This document shows, piece after piece, positions 8,194-20,944 of a stretch of 64,000 bases of DNA. Origin of the DNA: Caballeronia sp. dw_19 (lineage in GTDB: Bacteria > Pseudomonadota > Gammaproteobacteria > Burkholderiales > Burkholderiaceae). A model generated the notes under the pieces. The model ran no database searches, was not told where the DNA came from, and saw only the letters and a list, made by a program, of their open reading frames with translations. Where the stretch lies: contig NZ_JAAVUQ010000023.1 of NCBI RefSeq assembly GCF_018449515.1, forward strand, positions 1 through 64,000, read 5' to 3'. Position 1 is the first letter of the stretch; every line of letters begins with the position of its first letter. The position numbers and the translations under genes are program-made.

Positions 8194-11100
8194 ATGGAAC
8201 ACCATCACATGCTTCAAGCATACGCACCAAGAATCTATTTCATCGATCCGCTTCTCGTCGGACCATTGCGCGAGTGGTCCGCACAATTCGAACATGCCGC
8301 CGCGCTGGGCTTCGATCACGTCCTGATCGGCGCGCCGTTCCAGCCAGGCAGCAACGGCCATCGACAGGCCGTGGCCGATCATCACAAACTCCATTCTGTA
8401 TTCGAATCCGATGCACCCGCGAGCGAAGGCCTGCGTCTGCTTGCAAGTCAGGCGGGCAAGCACGGCCTGACCTTGCTGGTCGATATCACCCTCGACCAGG
8501 TGAGCGCTGAAGGCGGCTTGTTCCGAGACAACCGGCACTGGTTCCATCCGTTCGAAGCGGCTGAAGCCCGGCTCGATCCGCGTCACGCGCCGCACGAAGA
8601 AAGCGCGGCGCATGCGAATTTCGCTGATGGCGAAGCGGCCCAGGCGCTCACCGAATGGTGGGCGCGCGAGCTGATGCTGCTGGCCGATGCCGGCATTGGC
8701 GGCTTTCGCTTCGAGGCGCCGCACAAGGTGCCGGCGCACGTGTGGCGCAGGCTCGGTGCGGCCGTTCGCGAACGTCATCCGCAAACGAAATGGCTGGCAT
8801 GGACCGTCGGCATCAGCCGTCAGGACCTCGCCACTCTCGCCGATGCCGGTTTCGACTCGGTGTTTTCATCGTCGCGATGGTGGGATTTCCAGAGCAACTG
8901 GCTCTTCGATGAACACGCCGCGCTGTTTCGCATCGCGCCGCCCATTGCGTTTCCGGAAGAGCCCTACGGCTCGCGCCTGCTCCACGATCTGCCTGATACC
9001 GGCGACTCGTCGCTGGTAGAACGTGCCTACCGGCGCGCGTTGTACACGGCGGCGGGCATAGGCACCGGCCTGCTCGTGCCCATGGGCTTCGAATACGGCG
9101 TCACGCAGCCGCTCACCTACAACCACGGCAGCGCCGAAGAATTCCGGCGCGCCAGAGAAGGCGCGCGCTTTAACGTATCGGCGGAAGTGGCGCACGCCAA
9201 CGCGTTGCAACGGAACTCCGCGGCGCTGGCGAGCACGGGCGAACTGCGCGCGCTGACCGGCGCGGGCACGCCTTACGCTGCCATTCTGCGCGGCAGCGGC
9301 CCGGACCTGCGGGTCGCGGCCGAGGCGGCGCTGATCGTGCTGAACCCGGACCTCACCACGCCGGTTTATGTCGATACCCGTCATTTGCTGGACGGCGCAC
9401 CGGGCAACTTCACGCGGTTTCGGGCAATTGACGAGGACACGACGGAAACGCCGCTGCCGCTCGAGCCTTTCTTGCTGCAACCTGGCGAAGTGCGACTGCT
9501 GCGCGGCGCGGCCGAGCCGCCCATCCTGCTGGCGCAACCCCAGGTCAAGCGCGGCGCCAAGGCAGCTGACAAGAAGTCGGTGAACGAGGCGTTGGTGGCG
9601 CCGCGGGTGGCGATCGAAAGCGTGACGCCGTCGGTCGATCACGGGCGCTTTCCGGCGAAGCGGATCGTAGGCGAAGCGGTTGAAATCACGGCGGCGATTT
9701 TCGCGGAAGGCCACGACAAGATCGCGGCCGCCGTGCAATGGCGCGCCGCCGATGAAACCGACTGGCACGAAGCGCCAATGGTGCCGGTCCTGCCGCTCGG
9801 CAACGATCTGTGGACGACGCACATTCCGCTGGACCGCTTAGGCCGTCATGAATTCACCGTGATCGCGTGGCGCGACGACTTCGCTTCGCTGATCGATCAC
9901 ATGCAGAAGAAGCTGAAGGCCGAACAGACGGTTGAACTCGAACTCGAGGAAGCGCGCCATTTGTTCGCGTTGATCCTGGCCGAAGTGAAAACCGCGGAAG
10001 GCGTGCAGACGGAACCGCTGGAACGGATCGTCAAGCAGTTCGCCAAGGCCGATGCAGACACCCGGCTCACGTTGGCGCTCGCGCCGGAAACGGCGCTGGC
10101 GATCGAGGCGGCGCGGCACCGGCCATTCCTGTCGCGCGATCCGGTGACGTATCGGATAGACGCCGAACGCGCCGCCGCGCGCTTTGCAAGCTGGTACGAA
10201 ATCTTCCCGCGCTCCATGAGCGACGACGAAAATCGTCACGGCACGTTTGTCGATGTAATCGGCAAGATGCCGCGCATCCGCGAGATGGGCTTCGACGTGC
10301 TGTACTTCCCGCCGATCAACCCCATTGGCGTGGCGAACCGCAAGGGCAAGAACAATACACTGACGGCCCTACCCGGCGATGTGGGCAGCCCGTACGCTAT
10401 CGGCGGCAAGGAAGGCGGCCACGACGCCGTGCATCCGGAACTCGGCAACCTGGACGACTTCAAGCAGATGCTGGAAGCCGCGCGCGCCCACGGTCTGGAG
10501 ATTGCACTCGATTTCGCCGTGCAGTGTGCGCCGGATCATCCGTGGCTGAAGGAGCATCCCACGTGGTTCGCGTGGCGCCCCGACGGCACGCTGCGTTATG
10601 CGGAAAATCCGCCGAAGAAGTATCAGGACATCGTGAATCCGGACTTCTACGCGCAGGACGCGAAGCCGGAACTCTGGCTCGCGTTGCGCGACGTGTTCCT
10701 GTTCTGGATCGCGGCAGGCGTGAAGATTTTCCGCGTCGACAATCCGCACACGAAACCCATGCCGTTCTGGGAATGGGTGATCGGCGACGTGCGCTCGCGT
10801 CACCCGGACGCCATGTTCCTCGCCGAAGCGTTCACACGTCCACGCGTGATGAACCGGCTCGCCAAGCTCGGTTTCTCGCAGTCGTACACGTACTTTACGT
10901 GGCGCGAGTCGAAGCAAGATTTCCTGGAATACATGCATGACCTGACGCAGACGGGCGCGAAGGATTATTTCCGCCCGAACTTCTTCGTCAATACGCCCGA
11001 TATCAACCCGCGTTTCCTGCAACGCTCAGGCCGCGCCGGTTTTGTGATCCGCGCCGCGCTCGCTGCGACGCTGTCGGGGCTATGGGGCGTGTATAGCGGG

Positions 11101-11589
11101 TTCGAACTCTGCGAAGCCGCCGCGCTGCCGAACAGCGAAGAATATCTCGATTCGGAGAAGTATCAGATCCGGGCCTGGGACTGGAACCGGCCGGGGAATA
11201 TCGTCGGGGAAATCACGGCGCTGAACCGGATCAGAAAGGCGAATCCGGCGCTGCATTCACATCTCGGCGTCAACTTCCTTCCCGCTCACAACGACAACAT
11301 CCTGTTCTTCGAGAAAGCGAATGCGGCGCGCGACAACATCGTGCTGGTCGCAATCAATCTCGATCCGTTCAACGAACAGGGCGCGGACGTGGAATTGCCG
11401 TGGCAGACGTTGAATAATTGGGGCGTGCAGGAATGGGACGCACTGGCCGTGGAGGACCAGATGACGGGCGAACGTTTCGAATGGCGCGGCAAAAAGCAGC
11501 ATATCCGCCTCGACCCGAACACGCGGCCGTTCGCGATCTGGAGAATCGCGCCGACGTGGGGTTTGCCGCGGGCGCCGACTCCCCTCTGA
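8194..11589 (+). CDS. glgE: Maltose-1-phosphate maltosyltransferase GlgE with extra N-terminal pseudo-amylase domain
   Basis: 1131 residues, much longer than the roughly 660-700 of a plain GlgE. Residues about 1-440 form a GH13-like barrel that looks non-catalytic: the usual Asp nucleophile position reads GFRFEAPH (Glu174). Residues about 470-640 match the maltosyltransferase N-terminal domain. From about 668 (YEIFPRSMSDD) comes the GH13_3 catalytic domain, with nucleophile Asp849 in RVDNPHTKP and acid/base Glu878 in AEAFTRP. It transfers maltose from maltose 1-phosphate onto alpha-1,4-glucan. Start chosen at ATG 8194; an in-frame TTG at 8116 lacks a ribosome site. It is followed by treS-maltokinase, which makes its substrate. 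Confidence 0.92.
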   Translation: MEHHHMLQAYAPRIYFIDPLLVGPLREWSAQFEHAAALGFDHVLIGAPFQPGSNGHRQAVADHHKLHSVFESDAPASEGLRLLASQAGKHGLTLLVDITLDQVSAEGGLFRDNRHWFHPFEAAEARLDPRHAPHEESAAHANFADGEAAQALTEWWARELMLLADAGIGGFRFEAPHKVPAHVWRRLGAAVRERHPQTKWLAWTVGISRQDLATLADAGFDSVFSSSRWWDFQSNWLFDEHAALFRIAPPIAFPEEPYGSRLLHDLPDTGDSSLVERAYRRALYTAAGIGTGLLVPMGFEYGVTQPLTYNHGSAEEFRRAREGARFNVSAEVAHANALQRNSAALASTGELRALTGAGTPYAAILRGSGPDLRVAAEAALIVLNPDLTTPVYVDTRHLLDGAPGNFTRFRAIDEDTTETPLPLEPFLLQPGEVRLLRGAAEPPILLAQPQVKRGAKAADKKSVNEALVAPRVAIESVTPSVDHGRFPAKRIVGEAVEITAAIFAEGHDKIAAAVQWRAADETDWHEAPMVPVLPLGNDLWTTHIPLDRLGRHEFTVIAWRDDFASLIDHMQKKLKAEQTVELELEEARHLFALILAEVKTAEGVQTEPLERIVKQFAKADADTRLTLALAPETALAIEAARHRPFLSRDPVTYRIDAERAAARFASWYEIFPRSMSDDENRHGTFVDVIGKMPRIREMGFDVLYFPPINPIGVANRKGKNNTLTALPGDVGSPYAIGGKEGGHDAVHPELGNLDDFKQMLEAARAHGLEIALDFAVQCAPDHPWLKEHPTWFAWRPDGTLRYAENPPKKYQDIVNPDFYAQDAKPELWLALRDVFLFWIAAGVKIFRVDNPHTKPMPFWEWVIGDVRSRHPDAMFLAEAFTRPRVMNRLAKLGFSQSYTYFTWRESKQDFLEYMHDLTQTGAKDYFRPNFFVNTPDINPRFLQRSGRAGFVIRAALAATLSGLWGVYSGFELCEAAALPNSEEYLDSEKYQIRAWDWNRPGNIVGEITALNRIRKANPALHSHLGVNFLPAHNDNILFFEKANAARDNIVLVAINLDPFNEQGADVELPWQTLNNWGVQEWDALAVEDQMTGERFEWRGKKQHIRLDPNTRPFAIWRIAPTWGLPRAPTPL

Positions 11590-11689
11590 GCGTCACCTGA
11601 CAGTCATCATCACGACGGCACTCGCCGACGTGGCACAGAACAACTCATACAGCCGGGACAAACCACCGTCGCGGCTCAAGGAGCGACAC

Positions 11690-14600
11690 GTGAAGCGTAA
11701 CAAGAATTCGACTCTCAGCAACGATCCGCTCTGGTACAAAGACGCGATCATCTATCAGATCCACATCAAGTCCTTCTTCGATGCGAACAACGACGGCATT
11801 GGCGATTTCCCCGGCCTGCTGGCGAAGCTCGACTACATCTCCGAACTCGGCGTCGATACGATCTGGCTGCTGCCGTTCTATCCGTCGCCACGACGTGACG
11901 ATGGTTACGACATCGCCGATTACCGCAACGTGCATCCCGATTACGGCACGCTCGCCGACGTGAAGCGTTTCATCCAGGAAGCGCACGCGCGTGGCATTCG
12001 CGTGATCACCGAACTCGTTATCAATCACACGTCCGACCAGCACCCGTGGTTCCAGCGCGCGCGCCTCGCGAAGCCGGGCTCGAATCATCGCAACTACTAT
12101 GTCTGGTCAGACACCGACAAGAAGTACGAAGACACGCGGATTATTTTCATCGACTCGGAGCCGTCCAACTGGACCCATGATCCCGTCGCCGGCCAGTATT
12201 ACTGGCACCGCTTTTTCAACCACCAGCCGGACCTGAATTTCGATAACCCCGCCGTGCTCAAGGAAGTGCTGCAGGTGATGCGCTTCTGGCTCGACATGGG
12301 GATCGACGGCTTGCGGCTGGATGCCGTGCCGTATCTCGTCGAACGCGAAGGCACGAACAACGAAAACCTGCCGGAAACACACGCGATTTTGAAGAAGATC
12401 CGCGCGACTATCGACGCGGAATATCCGAACCGGATGTTACTGGCCGAAGCGAACCAATGGCCGGAAGACGTGAAGGAATATTTCGGCGACGAAGATGAAT
12501 GCCACATGGCTTTCCATTTCCCGCTGATGCCGCGCATCTATATGTCGATTGCGAGCGAGGACCGCTTCCCGATCACGGACATCATGCGGCAAACGCCGGA
12601 TCTCGCGCCGACCAACCAGTGGGCCATTTTCCTGCGCAATCACGACGAACTCACGCTGGAAATGGTGACCGATTCCGAGCGCGATTATTTGTGGAACACG
12701 TATGCGAGCGATCGGCGCGCGCGTCTGAATCTCGGCATTCGCCGCCGTCTCGCGCCGTTGATGGAACGCGACCGGCGCCGGATTGAACTGATCAATTCGC
12801 TGCTGCTGTCCATGCCGGGCACGCCCGTGATCTATTACGGCGACGAACTCGGCATGGGCGACAACATTCACTTGGGCGATCGCGATGGCGTGCGTACGCC
12901 GATGCAGTGGTCATCGGATAGAAACGGCGGGTTTTCGCGCGCCGATCCTGAGCAACTTGTGCTTCCGCCCGTGATGGGTTCGCTCTACGGGTATGACGCC
13001 GTCAATGTGGAATCGCAAAGCCGAGACCCGCACTCACTGCTCAACTGGACCCGCAAGATGCTCACGGTGCGTCGCGGGAAACAGGCGTTTGGCCGAGGCT
13101 CGATCCGTTTCCTGCGTCCGAACAACCGCAAGATCCTTGCGTATCTGCGTGAGGTCGAGGGTGAACCACCGATCCTGTGCGTGGCGAATCTGTCGCGGGC
13201 GCCGCAGGCCGTGGAACTCGATTTGTCCGAGTACGCCGGGTCGGTGCCGCTGGAAATGACCGCGGATTCCGCGTTCCCGCCGATCGGGCAGCTCACGTAT
13301 TTGCTGACCTTCCCGCCCTACGGTTTCCTGTGGTTCCAGCTATGTCCGGGCAATCAGCGTCCGGCATGGAGCCAGGCGCCGTCCGAGCAATTGCCCGAAT
13401 TCGTGACAATGGTGATCCGCGCCGGCCAGACCGGCCCGACACCGGAAAACGTGCGCTTGCTGGAGTCGGAAGTGCTGCCGTCTTATTTGAGCAAGCGGCG
13501 CTGGTTTGCATCGAAGGACAAGAAGCTGATAGGCGTGCGTCTGGCGGCATTGACGACCATTCCGGAAGCGGGTTTTGCGTTCACGGAGATCGAAGCCGAT
13601 GTCGGCGATCACGTCGAACGCTACGTGCTGCCGCTCACCATTGCATGGGGCACCGAAACGACTTCGCCCCTCTATATGCAGCTCGCGCTCGCCCGTGTGC
13701 GCCAGGTTCGTAATATCGGCCATATCACGGACGCCTTCGCCGTCCCGAACTTCACCTACGGCGTGCTGAAAAAGCTCTTGCAGCGGGCGGTCATTCCCAC
13801 GGTGCAGAAGAGCGAGATCCGCTTTATTCCCACCGAACGGCTCGACGCGCTTGCCGCCAATTTCAAGCCTGGAGAACCACCGCCGGAAATTCGCTGGCTG
13901 GCGGCGGAGCAGAGCAACAGCTCGCTCGTGATCGGCGATCAGATCGTACTGAAACTCGTGCGCCGGCTTGTCGGCGGGATTCATCCGGAAGCCGAAATGA
14001 GCCGGCACCTGACGAAGCTCGGTTACCAGAATACGGGACCGCTGTTCGGCGAAGTGGTGCGGGTGGACCCGGAAGGCGTGCCGCATACGCTGTGCATCTT
14101 GCAAGGGTTTATCGACAACCAGGGCGATGCGTGGAACTACGTGCTCGATTACCTGCGCCGCACCGTGGATGAACTCGCGCTGGCCGTGGATACCGGCGAC
14201 CACTCGATGGACCGCGAGAAGGAAATGCTCGGGATCGAGGGGTATCGGAAGGTCACGGGGATCATCGGACGGCGGCTGGGCGAACTGCATGTTGCGCTCG
14301 CTCAACCTTCGGATGACCCCGCTTTTGCGCCGGAGAAGGCATCGAAGAAGGACGTGCGTGGCTGGAACGACGGCACGCACACGCTGCTTGTCACTGCGCT
14401 CGATATCCTCGCATCGAAGCTTCTGGAGTTCAGCGAGCACGACCGCGAGATGGCGCAGAGCCTGCTCGATCGCCGTGATTTGCTGCTCGCGGCCGTGCAA
14501 AAGCTCGTGCCTGAAAACGCCGATGCGCTGCGCATCCGCATTCACGGTGACTTCCATCTGGGTCAGGTGCTGATGGCGCAAGGCGACGCGTTCCTGATCG

Positions 14601-15079
14601 ACTTCGAGGGCGAACCTGCGCGGCCGCTGGAAGAGCGCCGCAAGAAATCGAGTCCGTTGCGGGATGTGGCCGGTTTATTGCGTTCCTTGTCGTATGCCAG
14701 TGCCGCTGCGCAACCGACGACCGGCAACGCGCCACAAGCGACCGCCGATCGCAGGCGTGCGCTGTTCGAGCGCCTGCGCGGTCATGGCGAGGAAGGTTTC
14801 CTGCTCGAATATCACGCGGCGGTAGAGACTTCACCGCAGCCGATTGCCGGCGACGCAGCCACCTTCGCCGCTCTGCTCGATCTTTTCCTGATCGAGAAGG
14901 CAGCCTACGAAATCCGCTACGAAGCGGCGAACCGTCCGACGTGGATCGGCTTGCCGTTGCGTGGCCTCGCGTCGCTCGCGAGCCGCCTGCTTGGCGATAC
15001 GGGCGCGCCGGCTGCCCCTGGCACGCGACCTGTGGACGCCGCACTCAAGGACACATCTGATGGAACCGAACATGAATAA
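11690..15079 (+). CDS. treS: Trehalose synthase-maltokinase fusion (TreS-Mak)
   Basis: 1129 residues. The first ~550 are a GH13 trehalose synthase (DPLWYKDAIIYQIHIKSF near the start, nucleophile about Asp211 in LRLDAVPYL, acid/base about Glu253 in LLAEANQWP, then LRNHDELTLEM). The C-terminal ~500 are a maltokinase with HGDFHLGQ and DFEGEPARPLEERR, resembling aminoglycoside-kinase-fold phosphotransferases. The protein converts trehalose to maltose and phosphorylates it to maltose 1-phosphate for GlgE. Start chosen at GTG 11690 because AAGGAG lies 6 bases upstream; an in-frame GTG at 11630 has no ribosome site. It overlaps the glgB start by 20 bases, so the two are probably translationally coupled. 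Confidence 0.93.
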   Translation: MKRNKNSTLSNDPLWYKDAIIYQIHIKSFFDANNDGIGDFPGLLAKLDYISELGVDTIWLLPFYPSPRRDDGYDIADYRNVHPDYGTLADVKRFIQEAHARGIRVITELVINHTSDQHPWFQRARLAKPGSNHRNYYVWSDTDKKYEDTRIIFIDSEPSNWTHDPVAGQYYWHRFFNHQPDLNFDNPAVLKEVLQVMRFWLDMGIDGLRLDAVPYLVEREGTNNENLPETHAILKKIRATIDAEYPNRMLLAEANQWPEDVKEYFGDEDECHMAFHFPLMPRIYMSIASEDRFPITDIMRQTPDLAPTNQWAIFLRNHDELTLEMVTDSERDYLWNTYASDRRARLNLGIRRRLAPLMERDRRRIELINSLLLSMPGTPVIYYGDELGMGDNIHLGDRDGVRTPMQWSSDRNGGFSRADPEQLVLPPVMGSLYGYDAVNVESQSRDPHSLLNWTRKMLTVRRGKQAFGRGSIRFLRPNNRKILAYLREVEGEPPILCVANLSRAPQAVELDLSEYAGSVPLEMTADSAFPPIGQLTYLLTFPPYGFLWFQLCPGNQRPAWSQAPSEQLPEFVTMVIRAGQTGPTPENVRLLESEVLPSYLSKRRWFASKDKKLIGVRLAALTTIPEAGFAFTEIEADVGDHVERYVLPLTIAWGTETTSPLYMQLALARVRQVRNIGHITDAFAVPNFTYGVLKKLLQRAVIPTVQKSEIRFIPTERLDALAANFKPGEPPPEIRWLAAEQSNSSLVIGDQIVLKLVRRLVGGIHPEAEMSRHLTKLGYQNTGPLFGEVVRVDPEGVPHTLCILQGFIDNQGDAWNYVLDYLRRTVDELALAVDTGDHSMDREKEMLGIEGYRKVTGIIGRRLGELHVALAQPSDDPAFAPEKASKKDVRGWNDGTHTLLVTALDILASKLLEFSEHDREMAQSLLDRRDLLLAAVQKLVPENADALRIRIHGDFHLGQVLMAQGDAFLIDFEGEPARPLEERRKKSSPLRDVAGLLRSLSYASAAAQPTTGNAPQATADRRRALFERLRGHGEEGFLLEYHAAVETSPQPIAGDAATFAALLDLFLIEKAAYEIRYEAANRPTWIGLPLRGLASLASRLLGDTGAPAAPGTRPVDAALKDTSDGTEHE

Positions 15080-17288
15080 GCGCACAGACGAAAAACTGCT
15101 GACCGAAGGTCTGCATCCGCTCGATATCGACGCGCTCGTCGAAGCTCGCCATCCCGATCCGTTTTCGAAGCTTGGGCTTCATCAGACCGACGCCGGCCCC
15201 GTGGTCCGCGTGCTGTTGCCCGGTGCAAGCGGTGTGCAGGTGCTCGATCGCGACAGCAGCAAGCCGCTTGGCACGCTGACGCAGGTTCATCCGGCGGGGT
15301 TGTTTATTGGGTTTATCGACGAGATGCAGGCGTATCGGCTCAATATCGATTGGCACGGCACGCCACAGGAAGTCGCCGATACCTATTCGTTCGGCCCCGT
15401 ATTAAACGATGAAGCGTTGAACCGCATTTCCGGCGGGGACCCGTACGCGGTGATGGAATGTCTGGGCTCGCGGCCGGTCGTGCATGGCGGCGTGGCCGGT
15501 GTGCGCTTTGCGGTATGGGCGCCGAATGCGCGGCGCGTCTCGGTGGTGGGCGACTTCAACTCGTGGGACGGCCGCCGGCATCCCATGCGCCTGCGCCACA
15601 GTGCCGGCGTCTGGGAACTGTTCGTGCCGGGACTCGGTGCGGGCACGCGCTACAAGTACGAGATTGTCACGCGCGAAGGCCACACGTTGCCGCTGAAGGC
15701 CGATCCGTGCGCGATGCAGAGCGAGTTGCCGCCGGCGACGGCTTCGGTGGTGGCGGATGCCGAGGCTATCGATGGATACGCGTGGACCGACAGTGAGTGG
15801 ATGAACTCACGCGGACCGAGGCAGACCGTGAACGCGCCGATTTCCGTGTACGAGGTGCACGCGGAATCGTGGCTGCGGGTGCCGGAGGAAGGCAATCGCG
15901 GGTTGAACTGGCATGAGCTTGCCGAGCGCCTGATTCCGTACGCGAAGAGCATGGGGTTCACGCATCTGGAGTTCATGCCGATTGCGGAGCATCCGTTTGG
16001 CGGGTCGTGGGGATATCAGCCGTTGGGGCAGTTTGCGCCGTCGGCGCGGTTTGGGACGCCGGAGCAATTCGCTGAGTTCGTGAACCGCGCGCATGAGGCC
16101 GAGCTGGGGATCATTCTCGACTGGGTTCCCGCGCATTTCCCGAACGACGCGCATGGGTTGATCGAGTTCGATGGCACGCCGCTTTACGAGCATGCGGACC
16201 CGCGAGAGGGCTACCACCAGGACTGGAACACGATGATTTATAACCTCGGCCGTAACGAGGTTAGCGCGTTCCTCGTGGCGTCGGGGTTGGCCTGGTTGAA
16301 GCGTTACCACGTCGATGGATTGCGCGTGGACGCGGTGGCTTCCATGTTGTATCGGGACTATTCGCGCAAGGCGGGCGAGTGGGTGCCGAACATGTATGGC
16401 GGCCGCGAGAATCTGGAGTCGATAGCATTTCTCAAGCGCCTTAACCACGAAGTCCGCCAGATTCCTGGTGCGATTACGATTGCTGAGGAGTCGACAGCGT
16501 GGCCGGGTGTGACGGCATCGCTTGAGCACGGTGGGCTTGGTTTCGATTTCAAGTGGAACATGGGCTGGATGCATGACACGTTGCACTACATGGAAGAGGA
16601 TCCGGTCAATCGGAAGTACCACCACAACATGTTTACGTTTGGGATGGTGTATGCGTATTCCGAGCGATTTGTGTTGCCGCTTTCACATGATGAGGTGGTT
16701 CATGGAAAGGGTTCGTTGATTGGGAAGATGCCGGGCGATCATTGGCAGAAGTTTGCGAATCTGCGTGCGTATCTGGGATTCATGTGGACGCATCCGGGCA
16801 AGAAGTTGTTGTTCATGGGCGGTGAGTTTGGTCAGTTTGGCGAGTTCAATCACGATGCATCGCCGCACTGGCATTTGCTTGACGATGCGTTTCATGGTGG
16901 CTTGCAGAAGCTCGTTCGCGATTTGAACCGGGTGTATGGCGAGGAGCCGGCGCTGTACAAGCTTGATAGCGATCCACACGGGTTTGACTGGTTGATCGGC
17001 GATGACGCGGCCAATAGTGTGTTTGCGTTCCGGCGCACGGATGGTGAGGGTCGTGAGTGCGTGGTGATTTCGAATATGACGCCGGTGCCGCGGCTGGGAT
17101 ATCGGGTGGGGTTGCCGAGGGGTGGGAAGTGGAGTGAGATTGTGAATTCGGATGCGTCGGTGTATGGCGGATCGAATATGGGGAATGGGGGCGTGATTCA
17201 CGCCGAGAATGTTTCGAGTCATGGGCGGGAGTGGTCGGCTGCTCTGACTTTACCGCCGTTGGCGACCATCGTTTTGAGGGCCGATTAA
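15060..17288 (+). CDS. glgB: 1,4-alpha-glucan branching enzyme GlgB
   Basis: 742 residues, close to the usual length. An N-terminal beta-sandwich pair includes a CBM48 module (VRFAVWAPNARRVSVVGDFN, about 140-160). The GH13_9 barrel follows, with EFMPIAEHPFGGSWGYQ, the nucleophile Asp in GLRVDAVASMLYRDYSR (about 424), the acid/base Glu in IAEESTAWPG and LSHDEVVHGKGSL. It makes alpha-1,6 branches in glycogen. The ATG at 15060 lies inside the end of treS behind AAGGAC; a second ATG at 15072 is possible. The stop codon is only about 10 bp before the terminal inverted repeat of element A. Confidence 0.94.
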   Translation: MEPNMNKRTDEKLLTEGLHPLDIDALVEARHPDPFSKLGLHQTDAGPVVRVLLPGASGVQVLDRDSSKPLGTLTQVHPAGLFIGFIDEMQAYRLNIDWHGTPQEVADTYSFGPVLNDEALNRISGGDPYAVMECLGSRPVVHGGVAGVRFAVWAPNARRVSVVGDFNSWDGRRHPMRLRHSAGVWELFVPGLGAGTRYKYEIVTREGHTLPLKADPCAMQSELPPATASVVADAEAIDGYAWTDSEWMNSRGPRQTVNAPISVYEVHAESWLRVPEEGNRGLNWHELAERLIPYAKSMGFTHLEFMPIAEHPFGGSWGYQPLGQFAPSARFGTPEQFAEFVNRAHEAELGIILDWVPAHFPNDAHGLIEFDGTPLYEHADPREGYHQDWNTMIYNLGRNEVSAFLVASGLAWLKRYHVDGLRVDAVASMLYRDYSRKAGEWVPNMYGGRENLESIAFLKRLNHEVRQIPGAITIAEESTAWPGVTASLEHGGLGFDFKWNMGWMHDTLHYMEEDPVNRKYHHNMFTFGMVYAYSERFVLPLSHDEVVHGKGSLIGKMPGDHWQKFANLRAYLGFMWTHPGKKLLFMGGEFGQFGEFNHDASPHWHLLDDAFHGGLQKLVRDLNRVYGEEPALYKLDSDPHGFDWLIGDDAANSVFAFRRTDGEGRECVVISNMTPVPRLGYRVGLPRGGKWSEIVNSDASVYGGSNMGNGGVIHAENVSSHGREWSAALTLPPLATIVLRAD

Positions 17289-17296
17289 CAGGGGGG

Positions 17297-18678
17297 TTTC
17301 GTTCGCACTTGGTCGAGGATTTTTCGTTCGCACTCGGGTTGGGGTTTGGTGGGGCGGTTTATGGTTGTGGGGCGAGTTAGAGGGTGGGGGTGAGGTTGGA
17401 CGGGTGTGCTTTAAGGGGTTAGCAGTCGGGGTTGATGCCGGGGTGCCAGGTTCCAGGGTTAGCGGTCTGAGTCAGTGCCGGGGTGCCAGGTTCCAGGGTT
17501 AGCGGTCTGAGTCAGTGCCGGGGTGCCAGGTTCCAGGGTTAGCGGTCTGAGTCAATGCCGGGTTGGTGCTTTCAGTGTTAGTGGTCTGCGAGAGTTGGAT
17601 TTTCTCTTTATCACTATTAGCCACTGTGCGTGGCGGCACGTCATTTCTTTGTCCAAAGCGACAAAGAAACGAAGCAAAGAAAACGCTTTAACCGCTCTAC
17701 CCTAAGTGTCCACAGCGTGCAGTTTTCATTCATGGGTGCCCCAAAAGCACGGTGCTCGCCAGAACCACCGATGCTTGAACCCCTCCTTCTCGCGAATCCT
17801 GACACGAACACGCTTCGCCCCCAACGCTCTCGGGCAAGCACGATTTGCCCACGAATCAGCGCGGCCGGCCTCACGCGTATTTGCTGCTCCGTTTCTTAGT
17901 AGATTTGCCACTTGGTTTGCGCACTTATTTTCTTGAGCTACGCCTAGGATGCCTTTGCGGCCTCGTTTTTTGATCGGTTAGCCGATGGTCTTCGGTAAGT
18001 GATCTGCGAGTCTATTCTTAGTGGACCGCACGACCATCTGCCTAGTTTTTGCGTCACTTTTTTAGTGTGTTTGCTTGATATGCGCGGTGGTTTTAGTCGC
18101 TTACGGACCTACGTATTTTGGCGACTTTATTTCTTGGCGGGTTGGCTACGTGGTTCGAGGCACTTACACATTTGGTGGTGGTCGTCCGCGGATAGCGCGG
18201 GGTGCCCCTTGGGCAGGTTCAATCACTGGTGGCGAAGCGTGTGGGTATCCGTGTTCGGAGAAGGAGGGTTTCACACATCCTTCGCTCTGGCGAGCACCGT
18301 GCTTTTGGGGCACCTATGAATGAAAACTGCACGCTGTGGACACTTAGGGTAGCGCGGTTTGAAAGCGTTTTCTTTGCTTCGTTTCTTTGTCGCTTTGGAC
18401 AAAGAAATGACGTGCCGCCACGCACAGTGGCTAACAGTGATAAAGAGAAAATCCGACTCATGCAGACCGCTAACGCTGAAAGCAGCAACCCGGCACTGAC
18501 TCCGACCGCTAACGCTGAAAGCACCAACCCGGCACTGACCCCGACCGCTAACGCGGGAACCTGGCACCCTGACATCAACTCCGACCGCTAACCCTGGAAC
18601 CTAGCGCCCCAACACCACCCCGACCACCCCCGAACCACCAACCAACCAAACCACCAAAAACCCGAGTGCGAACGGAAA
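17297..18678. repeat. Inverted-arm intergenic repeat element, copy A (about 1.38 kb)
   Basis: It fills the whole gap between glgB and glgX. The left terminus is doubled (TTTCGTTCGCACTTGG at 17297 and TTTTCGTTCGCACTCGGG at 17321). The right terminus is CCCGAGTGCGAACGGAAA at 18661-18678. Inside the left end are head-to-tail ~40-bp units (17421-17560). Two ~200-bp arms, 17583-17791 and 18257-18470, are near-identical inverted copies. Each holds a perfect hairpin TTTCTTTGTC-6-GACAAAGAAA (17644-17669 and 18382-18407). The centre is asymmetric and carries degenerate TTTCTTGGNGGGTTGGC-like units. Open frames here lie on both strands, recur in every copy and lack ribosome sites, so I treat none as genes. 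Confidence 0.85.
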
Positions 18679-18682
18679 CCCC

Positions 18683-20940
<2,258 letters not shown>

Positions 20941-20944
<4 letters not shown>

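Noticed and set aside
17421..17560. Possible CRISPR array
   Set aside because: The 40-bp units are head to tail with no unique spacers and no cas gene is present.
17523..18591. Several 60-130-codon open frames on both strands inside element A (and equivalents in B and C), such as 17706-17936 and 18219-18578
   Set aside because: The same translated strings recur in opposite orientation in every arm and run through the perfect hairpin. They have no ribosome sites and differ only by repeat drift. They are shadows of a non-coding repeat.
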